Positions 1 through 8,694 of a stretch of DNA of 64,000 bases are shown one piece after another. Every line of letters starts with the position of its first letter. Positions within the stretch are counted from its first letter, which is position 1. The DNA lies in NCBI RefSeq assembly GCF_024494655.1, contig NZ_JANHDL010000006.1:1-64000 (forward strand), in the 5' to 3' direction. The DNA is from Halorubrum laminariae (lineage in GTDB: Archaea > Halobacteriota > Halobacteria > Halobacteriales > Haloferacaceae). The position numbers were made by a program, and so were the translations under genes. Below the pieces are notes generated by a model. It did not search any database. It was given only the letters and a program-made list of their open reading frames with translations, and was not told the DNA's origin.

Positions 1-398
1 TCGCCAGCTGTGATCGCATCCAATCCGTGTGTCAGCGCGTACAGATAGTTCACGACTTCTTGGGTACCCTGCTGTCTGTCTTCGTCGATGAGAGCCTCCT
101 GTCCAGCCTCATAGGCGTAGATGTCTGAGAGGGTCGCATGTGTGCCTTCGATTTGCGAGGATTCCAGCGCTTCTTTTCGGATGAACGGCTCGATTAGGAT
201 CTCTCTTGAGCCGACACGTGGGCCGATACCATGGAGTCGACCAAGTGCCTGTGTCGCCTCCGCCAGCGGTGTGATGAGTTGCTCAGTACTAACTGAGGGG
301 GGGAGCGGGTCAGGGCGGAACGCCGAATATGTCCCCTTCGGTGTCGTCGTGGGAACGATTTCACCGGGAGCCGTCTCGTCGAAGTTATCTCGCTCCAT
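1..398 (-). CDS. Fic family protein, N-terminal part (runs off window)
   Basis: Reading the minus strand from the ATG at 398 gives 132 open codons that run past the left edge. Around residues 67-90 it reads IEPFIRKEALESSQIEGTHA. This is the Fic N-terminal helix with the inhibitory (S/T)xxxE(G/N) motif, here SSQIEG at residues 80-85. Fic enzymes transfer AMP or related groups to protein hydroxyls, and this helix blocks the ATP site. The catalytic HPFxxGNGR motif would lie outside the window, so activity cannot be judged. An in-frame ATG at 407 is an alternative start. About 170 bp of AT-rich spacer separates it from the next gene. The long plus-strand frame over it is antisense. Confidence 0.85.
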   Translation of the reverse strand, partial: MERDNFDETAPGEIVPTTTPKGTYSAFRPDPLPPSVSTEQLITPLAEATQALGRLHGIGPRVGSREILIEPFIRKEALESSQIEGTHATLSDIYAYEAGQEALIDEDRQQGTQEVVNYLYALTHGLDAITAG

Positions 399-568
399 TA
401 GTGGCATCCCGACAAATACGCTGGCTGCTATTGGTATTTTTGGTGCTAAATCAAAATAGTAGGATGGGTGATTGCACTGTCACAACTACTCAGAATCTCT
501 GAGGATAGATTTGACCCACATATTCTATTCACTACTTTGCGCATGAAACACCCGCTAGAAAGGACTGC

Positions 569-982
569 CTATCTAGCATCGTCGTCTTCGTCAACCCATG
601 CTCCGATGAGTGTCTCTTCACCCTCCTGCCGCCACAGGATTTCCACAACGTTCGTTTCCCACAAGAGTTGGAGCCGTATTTTATCGCCATCAATCGTGTC
701 GCTTGGCTCCATCTCATCATCTAACTCAGACCATGCGGTGGTGTCTGTCTCTCGGGACTCCCAATCAACAACAACCTCGCGGAAGTACACATCACCCGCT
801 TGTAGGCTCTCTTGGCCACCCGTATGCTGAACATCTAATCTATTAGCCACATGGTCAGCACCCTGAAACTCAAAAGAAAAACAGGCTACCTCGTCGCATC
901 TCGTTATCTCATAGTAACCAAGAGCCCCGAATCCGACCGTTGCCGCACCGCCCAAGAGAATGGCTCGCCGCTTCAAGGACAT
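569..982 (-). CDS. Predicted secreted or membrane-anchored protein with pilin-like fold
   Basis: This 137-residue protein begins with a short basic stretch (MSLKRR) and a hydrophobic segment (about residues 7-24), then a soluble domain. The soluble part has LDVQHTGGQESLQAGDVYF, a W-S-E-L segment, an acidic G-D step and VVEILWRQEGEETLIGAW. This pattern resembles the C-terminal beta domain of haloarchaeal type IV pilin-like proteins (DUF1628 type). It may be a minor pilin or a membrane-tethered extracellular protein; no clear prepilin peptidase site was identified. I chose the ATG at 982 over a GTG at 994 because it puts the charged N-terminus directly before the hydrophobic segment. Function unknown. 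Confidence 0.6.
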   Translation of the reverse strand: MSLKRRAILLGGAATVGFGALGYYEITRCDEVACFSFEFQGADHVANRLDVQHTGGQESLQAGDVYFREVVVDWESRETDTTAWSELDDEMEPSDTIDGDKIRLQLLWETNVVEILWRQEGEETLIGAWVDEDDDAR

Positions 983-1104
983 ACCTGAAACCACATAGTA
1001 GTGATAATAGGCTTTTTGACTATTTGTCCTTGTTCCGGTAATTCATTTGATTTGGGCGTCGTTGGTAATTATACCACCTGTATTGACCGATCCGTGAATC
1101 TCCC

Positions 1105-1157
1105 GTGTTGATCGGAACCGGTAGAAATTATCAGTTTCTAAGGATTTCAACAGAGCC
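1105..1157 (+). repeat. IS-type end, inverted copy 1
   Basis: This 53-bp segment ends in aaggatttcaacagagcc (1140-1157). It is nearly identical, in inverted orientation, to 2196-2250; a two-base length difference and a few substitutions separate them. The outer edge faces right and abuts a transposase reading frame directly at 1158. The terminal ggctctgttgaaa pattern is typical of haloarchaeal insertion sequence ends. Confidence 0.7.
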
Positions 1158-1532
1158 AACGCGATTATCGACGTACACGTAACGACGACACGAAAACACG
1201 ATTCGCAGATTGCGCCGTCGCTCATCAAGCGAAACGCCAGAGAAGTAGCGGTTCTTCTTGGCGATAAGGGATACGACGACCAGAAGGTTCGCGCGTTGGC
1301 CCGTGAAGCTGGTGTTCGTCCGCTCATCAAACACCGCGAGTTCTCGTCACTCCACAAAGCGTGGAACGCTCGACTGGACGCCGACCTCTACGGTCAGCGC
1401 AGTCAGAACGAGACAGTAAATTCTCGCCTCAAGCGCAAGTACGGCGCATTCGTCCGCTCACGGTGCTGGTGGAAGCAGTTCCGTGAACTCGTTGTCGGTT
1501 GTCTCACTCACAACATCGACAAGACACTCTGA
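1158..1532 (+). pseudogene. IS5-type transposase, C-terminal remnant
   Basis: The frame beginning at 1158 gives NAIIDVHVTTTRKHDSQ, then LLGDKGYDDQKVRAL (second catalytic Asp) and SQNETVNSRLKRKYG (catalytic Glu region), ending in a TGA at 1530-1532. This is the C-terminal ~125 residues of a haloarchaeal IS5-type DDE transposase. The first catalytic Asp domain is missing, because the frame is interrupted at 1157 by an IS-type end in the opposite sense. It has no start codon and is not functional. An SMR exporter gene follows 117 bp downstream. Confidence 0.85.
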
Positions 1533-1648
1533 ACGTTAGATATAGAGGAACTGCTTACCGGTGGATGAATTTGATTCCAACAAAATCGCCACCAGTTCGG
1601 TGGATAACGGAAGCTATAGACCGGTTGAAAAAGGAAATGAGAGTTGAG

Positions 1649-1972
1649 ATGTCGTGGTATATTCTGATATTGGCCGCCTTGTTCGAGATTGGATGGGCAA
1701 TCGGGCTGGAAGCATCAGACGGGTTCTCAAAACCCGTTCCGACACTTGGCACCGTCGTCGCTCTCGTCATTAGTATGGCACTGTTGGCACAAGCCGTCAA
1801 AGACCTCCCCATCGGTACGGCGTACGCTGTCTGGACAGGTATCGGGGCTGTTGGGACAGCTTCGCTGGGGATTATCCTGTTTGATGAACCTGCAACCCTT
1901 GCTCGGATAGCGTTCATCGGTGTGATTGTTGTCGGTATCGTCGGTCTCCATTCCGTTTCCGGAGCCCACTGA
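1649..1972 (+). CDS. gdx: SMR-family exporter, SugE/Gdx-like (guanidinium exporter type)
   Basis: A 107-residue, four-helix membrane protein of normal SMR length. It begins MSWYILILAALFEIGWAIGL, with the essential membrane Glu at residue 13. It then has SMALLAQAVKDLPIGTAYAV and WTGIGAVGTA, which match the SugE/Gdx subtype more closely than EmrE. Family members exchange guanidinium or small cationic compounds for protons and work as antiparallel dimers. I chose the ATG at 1649, which starts exactly at the SugE-like N-terminus; an ATG at 1637 would add four residues. It sits between an IS5 transposase remnant and an IS-type end at 2076-2092, so it looks like IS-borne cargo. No guanidine riboswitch was recognised upstream. 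Confidence 0.88.
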   Translation: MSWYILILAALFEIGWAIGLEASDGFSKPVPTLGTVVALVISMALLAQAVKDLPIGTAYAVWTGIGAVGTASLGIILFDEPATLARIAFIGVIVVGIVGLHSVSGAH

Positions 1973-2075
1973 ATCTCTGTTGGTGTTGAATGTCTTGTAT
2001 AAATTCGAACACAGCTATGTTACATACGCACGAACAACCTAACGTCTGTTCCATCATATGAAGTGTCGAATCAAT

Positions 2076-2092
2076 AGGGTTTCAACAGAGCC
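2076..2092 (+). repeat. IS-type end, copy 2
   Basis: The sequence agggtttcaacagagcc matches the outer 13 bases of the ends at 1140-1157 and 3010-3026 and lies in the same orientation. It is 104 bp downstream of the SMR gene. With the transposase remnant upstream it may mark the right boundary of an IS5-type element carrying the exporter. Confidence 0.6.
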
Positions 2093-2195
2093 GTTCGTTC
2101 GTATTTTCGGCTGTACAGTTAGTTACGATTCCAGCGGGGGTAGTATACCTGTACAGGCGTTACAGCAAGGTTGGACTGGCATAAACCAATTGTGT

Positions 2196-2250
2196 GGCTC
2201 TGTTGAAATCCTTAGAAACTGATGATTTCTACCCAGTTCCGATCAACACT
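2196..2250 (-). repeat. IS-type end, inverted copy of 1105-1157
   Basis: The segment starts ggctctgttgaaatcctt and continues through tagaaactgatgatttctac to gatcaacact. Its reverse complement aligns with 1105-1157 nearly base for base. The two copies flank the transposase remnant, the SMR gene and the end at 2076-2092. Confidence 0.7.
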
Positions 2251-2256
2251 GGTGAT

Positions 2257-2892
2257 CTACCTATCCTGACGTTCTCTTTCTATTATTTGTTCCAACTCTT
2301 TCTGAGTCATGACTGCCGAGAACAGATCAGGGTTTAACCGTTCACCAAGCTGTCGATATGCGCGTTCGGACAACCAATAATACTGTAAGGTGTCGTCAAA
2401 GCGTGCCGCAATCGCTTCACCTTCGCTATCTAAGAAGTAGACGTGTGTCAGACCAGGAATATACAACGACAGCACGGCTTCGACTACATCTGGGGTCGCA
2501 GCGCATCGCCCCTCAATCGTTCCATCATTGTACTCGCTCTCGACGTACGAGATTTCACTTTCTAGGAGCGTCTTGACGGCCTCTTCATTCCGATTCCGGA
2601 GAAATTCATCTATCCCTTGAACTCCGACTGTGGCTACTTTCCGAGGATTTACGTCCAGAACTGCTTCCGTCATCGTTCGTGCGAGTTCGTGGTATCGGTC
2701 CGACGGAAGTCCGTCTTTATGGAGGATGTATTTCGTTTCGTCGTCCGGTCCGTCAACGGATTCGTGGAAACCGCCCGCCTTCTTGATGGTCTCCATCCTG
2801 GCTTTGATAGCCTCCTCTAATTCGCTCATATCCACCTCTCCTAACACCTGAGCGAGTCGTTCACTTCCACTGGGCTTACTCCAGTTTGACAT
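2257..2892 (-). CDS. Hypothetical protein inside TIR-bounded unit
   Basis: A 211-residue acidic, soluble protein that I do not recognise. The N-terminal ~45 residues look helical (SERLAQVLGEVDMSELEEAI). The middle contains DVNPRKVATVGVQGIDEFL, and the C-terminal half contains YFLDSEGEAIAARFDDTLQ and YYWLSERAYRQLGERLNPD, a compact alpha/beta pattern. It has no signal peptide or membrane helix. The frame stays open upstream to 3054, past the right inverted repeat, but the ATG at 2892 (MSNWSKPSG) is the first start that leaves a 134-bp upstream region inside the element. The gene lies wholly between the two inverted repeats, which suggests it is cargo. Confidence 0.65.
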   Translation of the reverse strand: MSNWSKPSGSERLAQVLGEVDMSELEEAIKARMETIKKAGGFHESVDGPDDETKYILHKDGLPSDRYHELARTMTEAVLDVNPRKVATVGVQGIDEFLRNRNEEAVKTLLESEISYVESEYNDGTIEGRCAATPDVVEAVLSLYIPGLTHVYFLDSEGEAIAARFDDTLQYYWLSERAYRQLGERLNPDLFSAVMTQKELEQIIERERQDR

Positions 2893-3009
2893 TATTAGAT
2901 GCCCGCGTTCTTCACAGATAAGACTACTACCTTTAATCGATAGCGGGTCATTGCTCAGTACGCAGTTCTCATCGACCAGCATTTTCAGTCGAGAATATGT
3001 CTGAAGAAG

Positions 3010-3026
3010 AGGATTCCAACAGAGCC
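3010..3026 (+). repeat. IS-type end, copy 4
   Basis: The sequence aggattccaacagagcc is the inverted counterpart of 2196-2212 with one mismatch and defines the right edge of the 831-bp unit. Confidence 0.6.
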
Positions 3027-3123
3027 AGGAGTTCTTATTGCTTGAAGAGCACATGCTATGTGACGCTGAACGGCATTACCAGCCAGTATGTCGGGCGGCG
3101 GGGAAAGCGTACTGTTAATTCCC

Positions 3124-4116
3124 TCAAATACCGAGATCGCGGAACGTCCAGTCATTCGAGAGATCGGCATCGAAGCCCACCTCTTCGACGAGGTCTCGGA
3201 TACGCTGTTCGACTGTCTCGTCGAGTTCGAAGGCGTAATCCAACTCATCGTACCAGTCGTAGTACCGTGGCATCCCCGGCCAGTGGCCGTCTGTTTTCAG
3301 TCCGTAGACGCAGTCGAGCAGGTAGCGACAATATGACAGATCGTCACGGGTGACGCGAGGGAGCGTCCCATTGATCGATTCGTCTCGTACCAACTGTCCG
3401 AGCAGGTCGACGGCAGCGTACTGGTCAGCGTAGAAGGCGTGTTCGACTGTTGGGTTGACCGAGAAGATGTCCTCCGTCGTACGGGCGTGGAGCTGGTCGA
3501 CGACCGAGTGGTTTGGATGTCCGATTCCCCACCCATAGACATGTACTTCCTCGCGCGCGACGTCGTCGCTTTCGGGAGCGTTGACCGCGACAGTGTTCAG
3601 ATATTCGAGTGCCTTGACCGGAATCGCCTCGACACCATCGGTTATCCGCGTTCGAATGAGATATCGCCCGACAGCGTTTGCTATTGTGGGCGTGACGAGC
3701 GGAAATTCGTCCTTCTCAGTGGGCTCATGCGCATCGATTACATCCGCAAGGAATGGCCAACCGTATACTTTCGCTGCATCGTCGAGTTCGTTGCTGACGC
3801 GCTCGTAGTATGGCCAGAACACGTCCCGAAACGTGTCTCCACTGCTGTCTTCCTCGACTGCAGTCGAGAGTGCTGCTTCGAATTCGACGACTGCGTAGTG
3901 TAGGGCATCCACGTCACCGTCAGAGAAACGATCAAGCAGGTTATCGAGTTCGGCAATCTCTTTGTTCCGTTTTTGGCTTGGAGATGAGTCAGATTTAGAC
4001 CTCCCCGAATCGGTCGAGGTCGAGAACGTGTCCGATTGGACATCGCCACAGTCGTGAAGTCGGAGACGAGTGAGTGTCTCGAACGATTCCCCGCAATCGT
4101 CGCACTCGTGAGCCAT
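3124..4116 (-). CDS. Zinc-finger-headed hypothetical protein
   Basis: A 330-residue protein. Its first 25 residues form a short zinc-finger-like knuckle (C5-x2-C8, then H21 and C23, in CDDCGESFETLTRLRLHDC), of the kind common at the start of haloarchaeal proteins. A Ser/Asp-rich linker (about 26-50) follows, then a mostly helical acidic domain of about 280 residues with repeated Trp/Tyr patches such as FRDVFWPYYERVSNEL and YDWYDELDYAFELDETVEQR. I know no function for the large domain. The knuckle suggests nucleic acid or protein contact, but that is inference. It lies between an IS-bounded unit and a degraded transposase, so it is probably accessory. Confidence 0.75.
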   Translation of the reverse strand: MAHECDDCGESFETLTRLRLHDCGDVQSDTFSTSTDSGRSKSDSSPSQKRNKEIAELDNLLDRFSDGDVDALHYAVVEFEAALSTAVEEDSSGDTFRDVFWPYYERVSNELDDAAKVYGWPFLADVIDAHEPTEKDEFPLVTPTIANAVGRYLIRTRITDGVEAIPVKALEYLNTVAVNAPESDDVAREEVHVYGWGIGHPNHSVVDQLHARTTEDIFSVNPTVEHAFYADQYAAVDLLGQLVRDESINGTLPRVTRDDLSYCRYLLDCVYGLKTDGHWPGMPRYYDWYDELDYAFELDETVEQRIRDLVEEVGFDADLSNDWTFRDLGI

Positions 4117-4144
4117 AGTCCGACTAGAGGCATGTGGAGCAAAT

Positions 4145-5942
4145 ATGTTCCCTCTGGAGCCGGATTGCGGAATTAATCTCTCTCCCCTAGCGAGTACCGA
4201 CCTTCCCCAATCTCGATGTCTCTTATCGAGATGGACGAGGACTTCTGCGTGTCCGAGTCAGTATCTCGTAGTGGCTTCGACTTCCGAGTCTCGTCGAACG
4301 ATCTTTCGACGTATCGCTCAGCGATCGTACGTTGAGTGGCCGGCGTATGATTCGACACCACTGTATGACCGAACGTCGCTCGCGGGACTGGAATCAGATG
4401 TTCGGACGATTTCGGAGACGTGGTTCAGCCACGAGAGCCACAAATCGGTCGAAAAGTTCGTCTGTTCGCTGCCGCTCGCTTACTTCAAATTCGAGACCCA
4501 TGACCGCTATGCGGGATCGACGAGCTACGAGATGGACACCCTCTTTCGAGTGTTCATGTTGAAAGAACTCCACGGATGGGACCACGAAACAGTACTCGTC
4601 GAATTCCTCGAGTGCCACCCTGAATTGCGTGAGCAACTCGGACTTGAGAGCGTTCCGAATCAGTCGACGCTCTGGCGTAGCTGGCACGAGCGCTTCCCGG
4701 GTGAGTTACGCGAGACGGTTGAGACGGCTGCCCGGACGGCCCTGATCAATGCCCAAAACGCGGGTGTGAGCGTTCCGCGTGACCCGGACAGGACGCCCCC
4801 TCACCGAGGAGACAGTACCGGAGACTCCGACCCGGACGAGCAGACCGTGCTGGAACAGGCGGGAACGATTACGGATCACGTCAGTTGCGTTGTCTTCCCG
4901 GCGTTCTCGATGGATCGCGGAGAGAGCTGTGAGATCCACGAGAATGCCTACTGGGACTTACAGACCTATCTCGGCCTCCGCGAGAACTTAGCTGCCAATG
5001 AGGGGGCTCGGAGCTTCATTTACGAGTCGACGCGTAGTCGGACACCTCTGGGGCACGCCCATCGTGATCAGATTCGTGACTTCTCGATAGCGGAGATTCG
5101 TGAGATGTACCGTCAGGCCGTGAAACGGCTACTGGATGAAGTCGCGGAGACAGAGAAGTTCTTCCGAGTCGGAATCGTGGCCATCGACATCACTGAAGCT
5201 GAACCCTTCACCGGTGATAGAACAGGTCACGAGGATAAGATCATCGGGACAAAAGAGAAGACCGACGAATACGCCTATCAGTGGGCGACCGTCCAGCTCG
5301 TCGGTAATGCGGTCCCGATTGTCTTAGACGCAAGGCCGGTGCGGCGTGGCGAGAGTCGGCTCGAAATCGTCGAGGATCTACTTGACTCGGCTGAGGACCT
5401 CGTCCACGTCGACAGCGTGCTGATGGACAGAGAATTCGACAGCCAACACGTCTTGGAGATGATTAGCCAACGCGGGCTCACGTACGTCGTTCCAAAGCGG
5501 ATGCACACGAGCGAGAGAGCCCAGGCGAAACGGCTCTTGAAGAGTGAATCGATACGTGAACGACCGTAAGCTCCACTTGGGCAAGAATGAGTGGCACCAG
5601 ACGGCGCTCGTGTACCGCCGAAGCGAGAATTCTGAGCACACTGACCACCGGCAGTATTCGGTGTTCATGTGAAATGGTAATGTGGGACTGCTGAGTGAGT
5701 ACGGCTATCGCTGGGAGATCGAGAGCGGCTACCGGAGCATTAAGCGGTTCATGGCCGCGACAACCTCGAAGAACTTCGTACTGCGATTCTTCTATTTTGC
5801 GTTCGCCTGTCTGCTGTACTCAGTCTGGCGGGCCGTCGACCTCCTCGTGTAAGTTGAGTTGACGGGCGAGTACGAGCATTCTCCGATTGTGACTGCGGAC
5901 AATACGCTCACACTGTTGAAGAAAGAAACTGGAGTCGGGTAA
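4145..5942 (+). pseudogene. IS4-family (ISH-type) transposase, degraded
   Basis: The main frame (4145-5569) contains LFRVFMLKELHGWDHETVL, the first Asp region VGIVAIDITEAEPF and the second Asp region VLMDREFDSQHVL. It stops at 5567-5569. After a frameshift the match continues as VNDRKLHLGKNEWHQTALVY, is cut by TGA at 5670-5672, and resumes with YGYRWEIESGYRSIKRF, the Y-R-E-K signature. TAA at 5850-5852 interrupts it again before the end at 5942. An ATG at 4216 begins a plausible N-terminus in another frame, so there may be a second frameshift near 4310. The layout matches the intact IS4-type transposase at 16738-18363, but the sequences are only distantly similar. It is not functional. Confidence 0.85.
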
Positions 5943-6195
5943 TCGCTGATATTGAGCCAGTGAGAACAGGGGTAACGAGCGGCAGCGCTGTTCTGATCTC
6001 TTCAAATACGCAGTTCTAGCTGGGATACTAACTGGACGTGGTGTCCCGACCCGAGTGTGAACCGTGTCAAGTTCGGTGATTCGGCTGATATCGTGCATAC
6101 CAGCGGTGCTATAGCCGCCGTAGTCTCAACTTCACGCTGTTCAACTACCAGAGACGGGACGTGCTCTACGCGATATGAAAACGCGAGAATTCGTT

Positions 6196-8694
6196 TCAGA
6201 AGAGGGTCCGAGACGAATTCACGCCGAGGAGTCCGCCACACACGGCGACTGCGGCCGCTGCTGTCACGGGGTTGAATAAGCCAACAATCGCGGCAGGGAT
6301 CGCGACCGCATTGTACGCGAAGGCTAGTCCAACGTTCTGCCGAACGCGGCGCCGCGCTGTTTGAGCGAGTTCGAACGTGGTCTCAACAAGCGAGAGGTCA
6401 TCGTCGACGATCGCGATGTCAGCCGCATCCGCAGCGAGTGCTGTTCCGCTGCCCAACGAGATCCCGAGGTCCGCTTGTGCCAAGGCAGGCGCGTCGTTGG
6501 TCCCGTCGCCGACCATCGCGACGCGCCGGTCGCGTTGGAACCGTCGGATCGCCTCTGTCTTTCCCTCGGGCGGTACGTCCGCGAACACGTATGAGACCGC
6601 ATCTTGTTCCGTGAAGAAGTCTGTCGCCTCCTCGTCGTCGCCCGTGAGGACGGCAATTTCGATCCCGCGTTCATGGAGTCTGGTAACCGTGTCCAGCCAC
6701 CCCTGACGAGGGTTGTCGCCGACCACGACGATCCCGTCTGCTCGCCCGTCACGGCCGATCACGACCGGAAGCCGGCCGAACCCACGAGCTTCACCCGCTT
6801 TTTCCTGAATCTCGGAATTGACCGTCCAGCCCTGTTCGGCGAACAGATCGAGGTTCCCCACGAGCACGTCGCGGCCGTCGACGGTTCCGGAGACGCCCGT
6901 CGCGTGCGTCTGGAAGTCACACACGTCGCGGCCGGCAGGCGTCGTCTCGGTGTCGTCATGGCAGCTACCGGTGTGGCCGCCGTCGGTATGAACCTCCTCT
7001 GCGTCGCCAGCCATCGACTCGACCGCGGAGACGATCGCGGCCGCGGCCGGATGCGCGGCGCGGCGTTCGAGCGCAACCGCGTCGGCCAGCGCCTCGTCCG
7101 ATACATCGACGTCGATGACTTCCATCTCGCCCGTCGTGAGCGTTCCAGTCTTGTCAAACACGACCACATCGATATCGCGGAGTCGTTCAAAGATCGTATC
7201 GTCGAGCACGACGACGCCGCGCTTCATCGCGTCACGGATACTCGTGGCGACCGAAAGCGGTGTCGCGAGGCCGAGCGCCCACGGGGTCGCGACGAGCAGC
7301 GCGAGCAACACGCCCATGACGCCCGCAGACAGCGGTCCGCCACCGGCGACAGTCCAAACGCCGACTGTGACCGCGACGACGGCGACGAGGACGACGAGGC
7401 GATACGCGAGTTCGTCGGCGCGGCGCTGAATCCCGTGATCGGCGCTCTGGATCGACCATAAGGAGTCGGTGATACGGTCGACGCTGCTCGTCACCGGATC
7501 ACCGACCTCGACGACTGCGGCGCCGTCAGTGACGACCGCGCCGCCGACGATCTCGTCGCCCGTTCGCTTCGCGACAGGAAGCGCCTCGCCGGTGACGACT
7601 GCCTCCTTGACGCTACAGTCGTCGCCGACCAGTATCCCGTCGACCGGGATCCGTTCACCCTCGTGGACGAGGATCCGATCGCCGGGAGCCAGAGAATCGA
7701 CAGATACCTCCGTTGTGCCGTCGCCGTCGTTGAGCCGTCGGGCGCTGTTCGCCTGCGAGACGGTGAGTTCCGTAAGTCGTTCCAGCGCCCGCTGTTTGAT
7801 CGAGGTCTCGTAAAACGAGACGCCAGAAACGACCGCTGCGACGACGAGCGTCAGATCGTAGAAGATGTTGTTGTCCCCGAGAAGTACTGCGCCCGTACCG
7901 TAGCAGAATGCGCTGACGACAGTGATTGCGACGAGAAGATCCGTCGTCGGGCGACGCATCTTCAGGCTGATGTACGCGCCGCGTAACACCGGCATTCCGG
8001 TGAAAAACAGCACGATTGCGGTCAACACGAAGTAGATACGTAAGAACAGGAAGCCGCTGCTTCCACTCAGTTGGAACGCACCTTCGAAGGCGTCGAGGAA
8101 CGTGGCGTCGAGATATGGAGCCAGATGAGCCGGATACATGATAGCCACATACGGGACCATCAGGAACGCGCCGAATACGATCCCAGTCGCGTAGCGGAGA
8201 CCGAGGACCTCGTCGCTCCGACGTTTCCGGAGGCCGTCCGCCTCCCGCGACCGACGCGTGCCGCTCGCGTCGCCGTCCGCGCTCGCGTCAAATCGGAGAA
8301 ACGCGGTGTAGCCGGTCCTACTCAACGCGTCACGGAGGTCGTCTGCCGACACCGTGTCCGCGACGTGATCCACGCGAATCGTCTCGGTGACGTAACTCGC
8401 CTCTGCGGCGACCACTCCGGACTGCGTATCAGCAATGTGTTCGAGATACGCTTCACACGTCGGCGAGTACATCCCGTCGATTCGGAAGAATGTCCGCGTG
8501 ACGCCATCAGGGAGCGAACGATCGGTATCCAACTCCGTCGCCGGACTGTCCGTCGTGTCGGTATCCCCGAGCAGTCGGTGAATGTCTCGACACCCGGTGC
8601 TACAGAACAAGCCATCGGAATCTCCCGTGATCGAGTCACCAGCGATCGGCTGGTGACAAACGTCGCACTCGCCGGTCGGACTGTCGTCACTCAT
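6196..8694 (-). CDS. P1B-type heavy-metal ATPase, CcoI/FixI-like layout, TPW instead of CPC
   Basis: An 832-residue transporter. A TRASH-like Cys knuckle (C10, C13, C31, C35) is followed by an HMA-like domain (about 66-134) whose MxCxxC site is degenerate (GMYSPTC, 74-80). The core has VTGEALPV, the phosphorylation site DKTGTLT (D514), an HP motif (AHPAAAAI) and GDGTNDAPALAQAD, so ATP hydrolysis looks intact. In the ion-path helix the usual CPC is T470-P471-W472 (ATPWALGLATP). The last helices keep AFAYN and NSS. CcoI/FixI-type pumps supply copper to cuproenzymes, and the nos/Sco context supports copper, but the motif change leaves the metal open. Its start overlaps the stop of the CPBP gene by 8 bp, so the two are co-transcribed. 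Confidence 0.93.
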   Translation of the reverse strand: MSDDSPTGECDVCHQPIAGDSITGDSDGLFCSTGCRDIHRLLGDTDTTDSPATELDTDRSLPDGVTRTFFRIDGMYSPTCEAYLEHIADTQSGVVAAEASYVTETIRVDHVADTVSADDLRDALSRTGYTAFLRFDASADGDASGTRRSREADGLRKRRSDEVLGLRYATGIVFGAFLMVPYVAIMYPAHLAPYLDATFLDAFEGAFQLSGSSGFLFLRIYFVLTAIVLFFTGMPVLRGAYISLKMRRPTTDLLVAITVVSAFCYGTGAVLLGDNNIFYDLTLVVAAVVSGVSFYETSIKQRALERLTELTVSQANSARRLNDGDGTTEVSVDSLAPGDRILVHEGERIPVDGILVGDDCSVKEAVVTGEALPVAKRTGDEIVGGAVVTDGAAVVEVGDPVTSSVDRITDSLWSIQSADHGIQRRADELAYRLVVLVAVVAVTVGVWTVAGGGPLSAGVMGVLLALLVATPWALGLATPLSVATSIRDAMKRGVVVLDDTIFERLRDIDVVVFDKTGTLTTGEMEVIDVDVSDEALADAVALERRAAHPAAAAIVSAVESMAGDAEEVHTDGGHTGSCHDDTETTPAGRDVCDFQTHATGVSGTVDGRDVLVGNLDLFAEQGWTVNSEIQEKAGEARGFGRLPVVIGRDGRADGIVVVGDNPRQGWLDTVTRLHERGIEIAVLTGDDEEATDFFTEQDAVSYVFADVPPEGKTEAIRRFQRDRRVAMVGDGTNDAPALAQADLGISLGSGTALAADAADIAIVDDDLSLVETTFELAQTARRRVRQNVGLAFAYNAVAIPAAIVGLFNPVTAAAAVAVCGGLLGVNSSRTLF

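Larger units (their letters stand above)
2196..3026. mobile_element. TIR-bounded 831-bp unit carrying one unknown gene and no transposase
   Basis: The left boundary ggctctgttgaaatcctt (2196-2213) and the right boundary aggattccaacagagcc (3010-3026) are imperfect inverted repeats, 16 of 17 positions matching. Between them lies one complete gene (2257-2892, minus) and its upstream region. There is no transposase. The first 55 bp are an inverted copy of 1105-1157. The arrangement fits a non-autonomous element mobilised in trans by an IS5-type transposase. I could not define a clear target-site duplication, so mobility is inferred. Confidence 0.5.

Noticed and set aside
121..459. A plus-strand frame at the left end
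   Set aside because: It is antisense to the Fic reading frame, which shows the recognised inhibitory motif.
1043..1357. A minus-strand frame running through the IS end into the transposase
   Set aside because: It is antisense to the IS5 transposase remnant and crosses the IS junction; no known protein is encoded.
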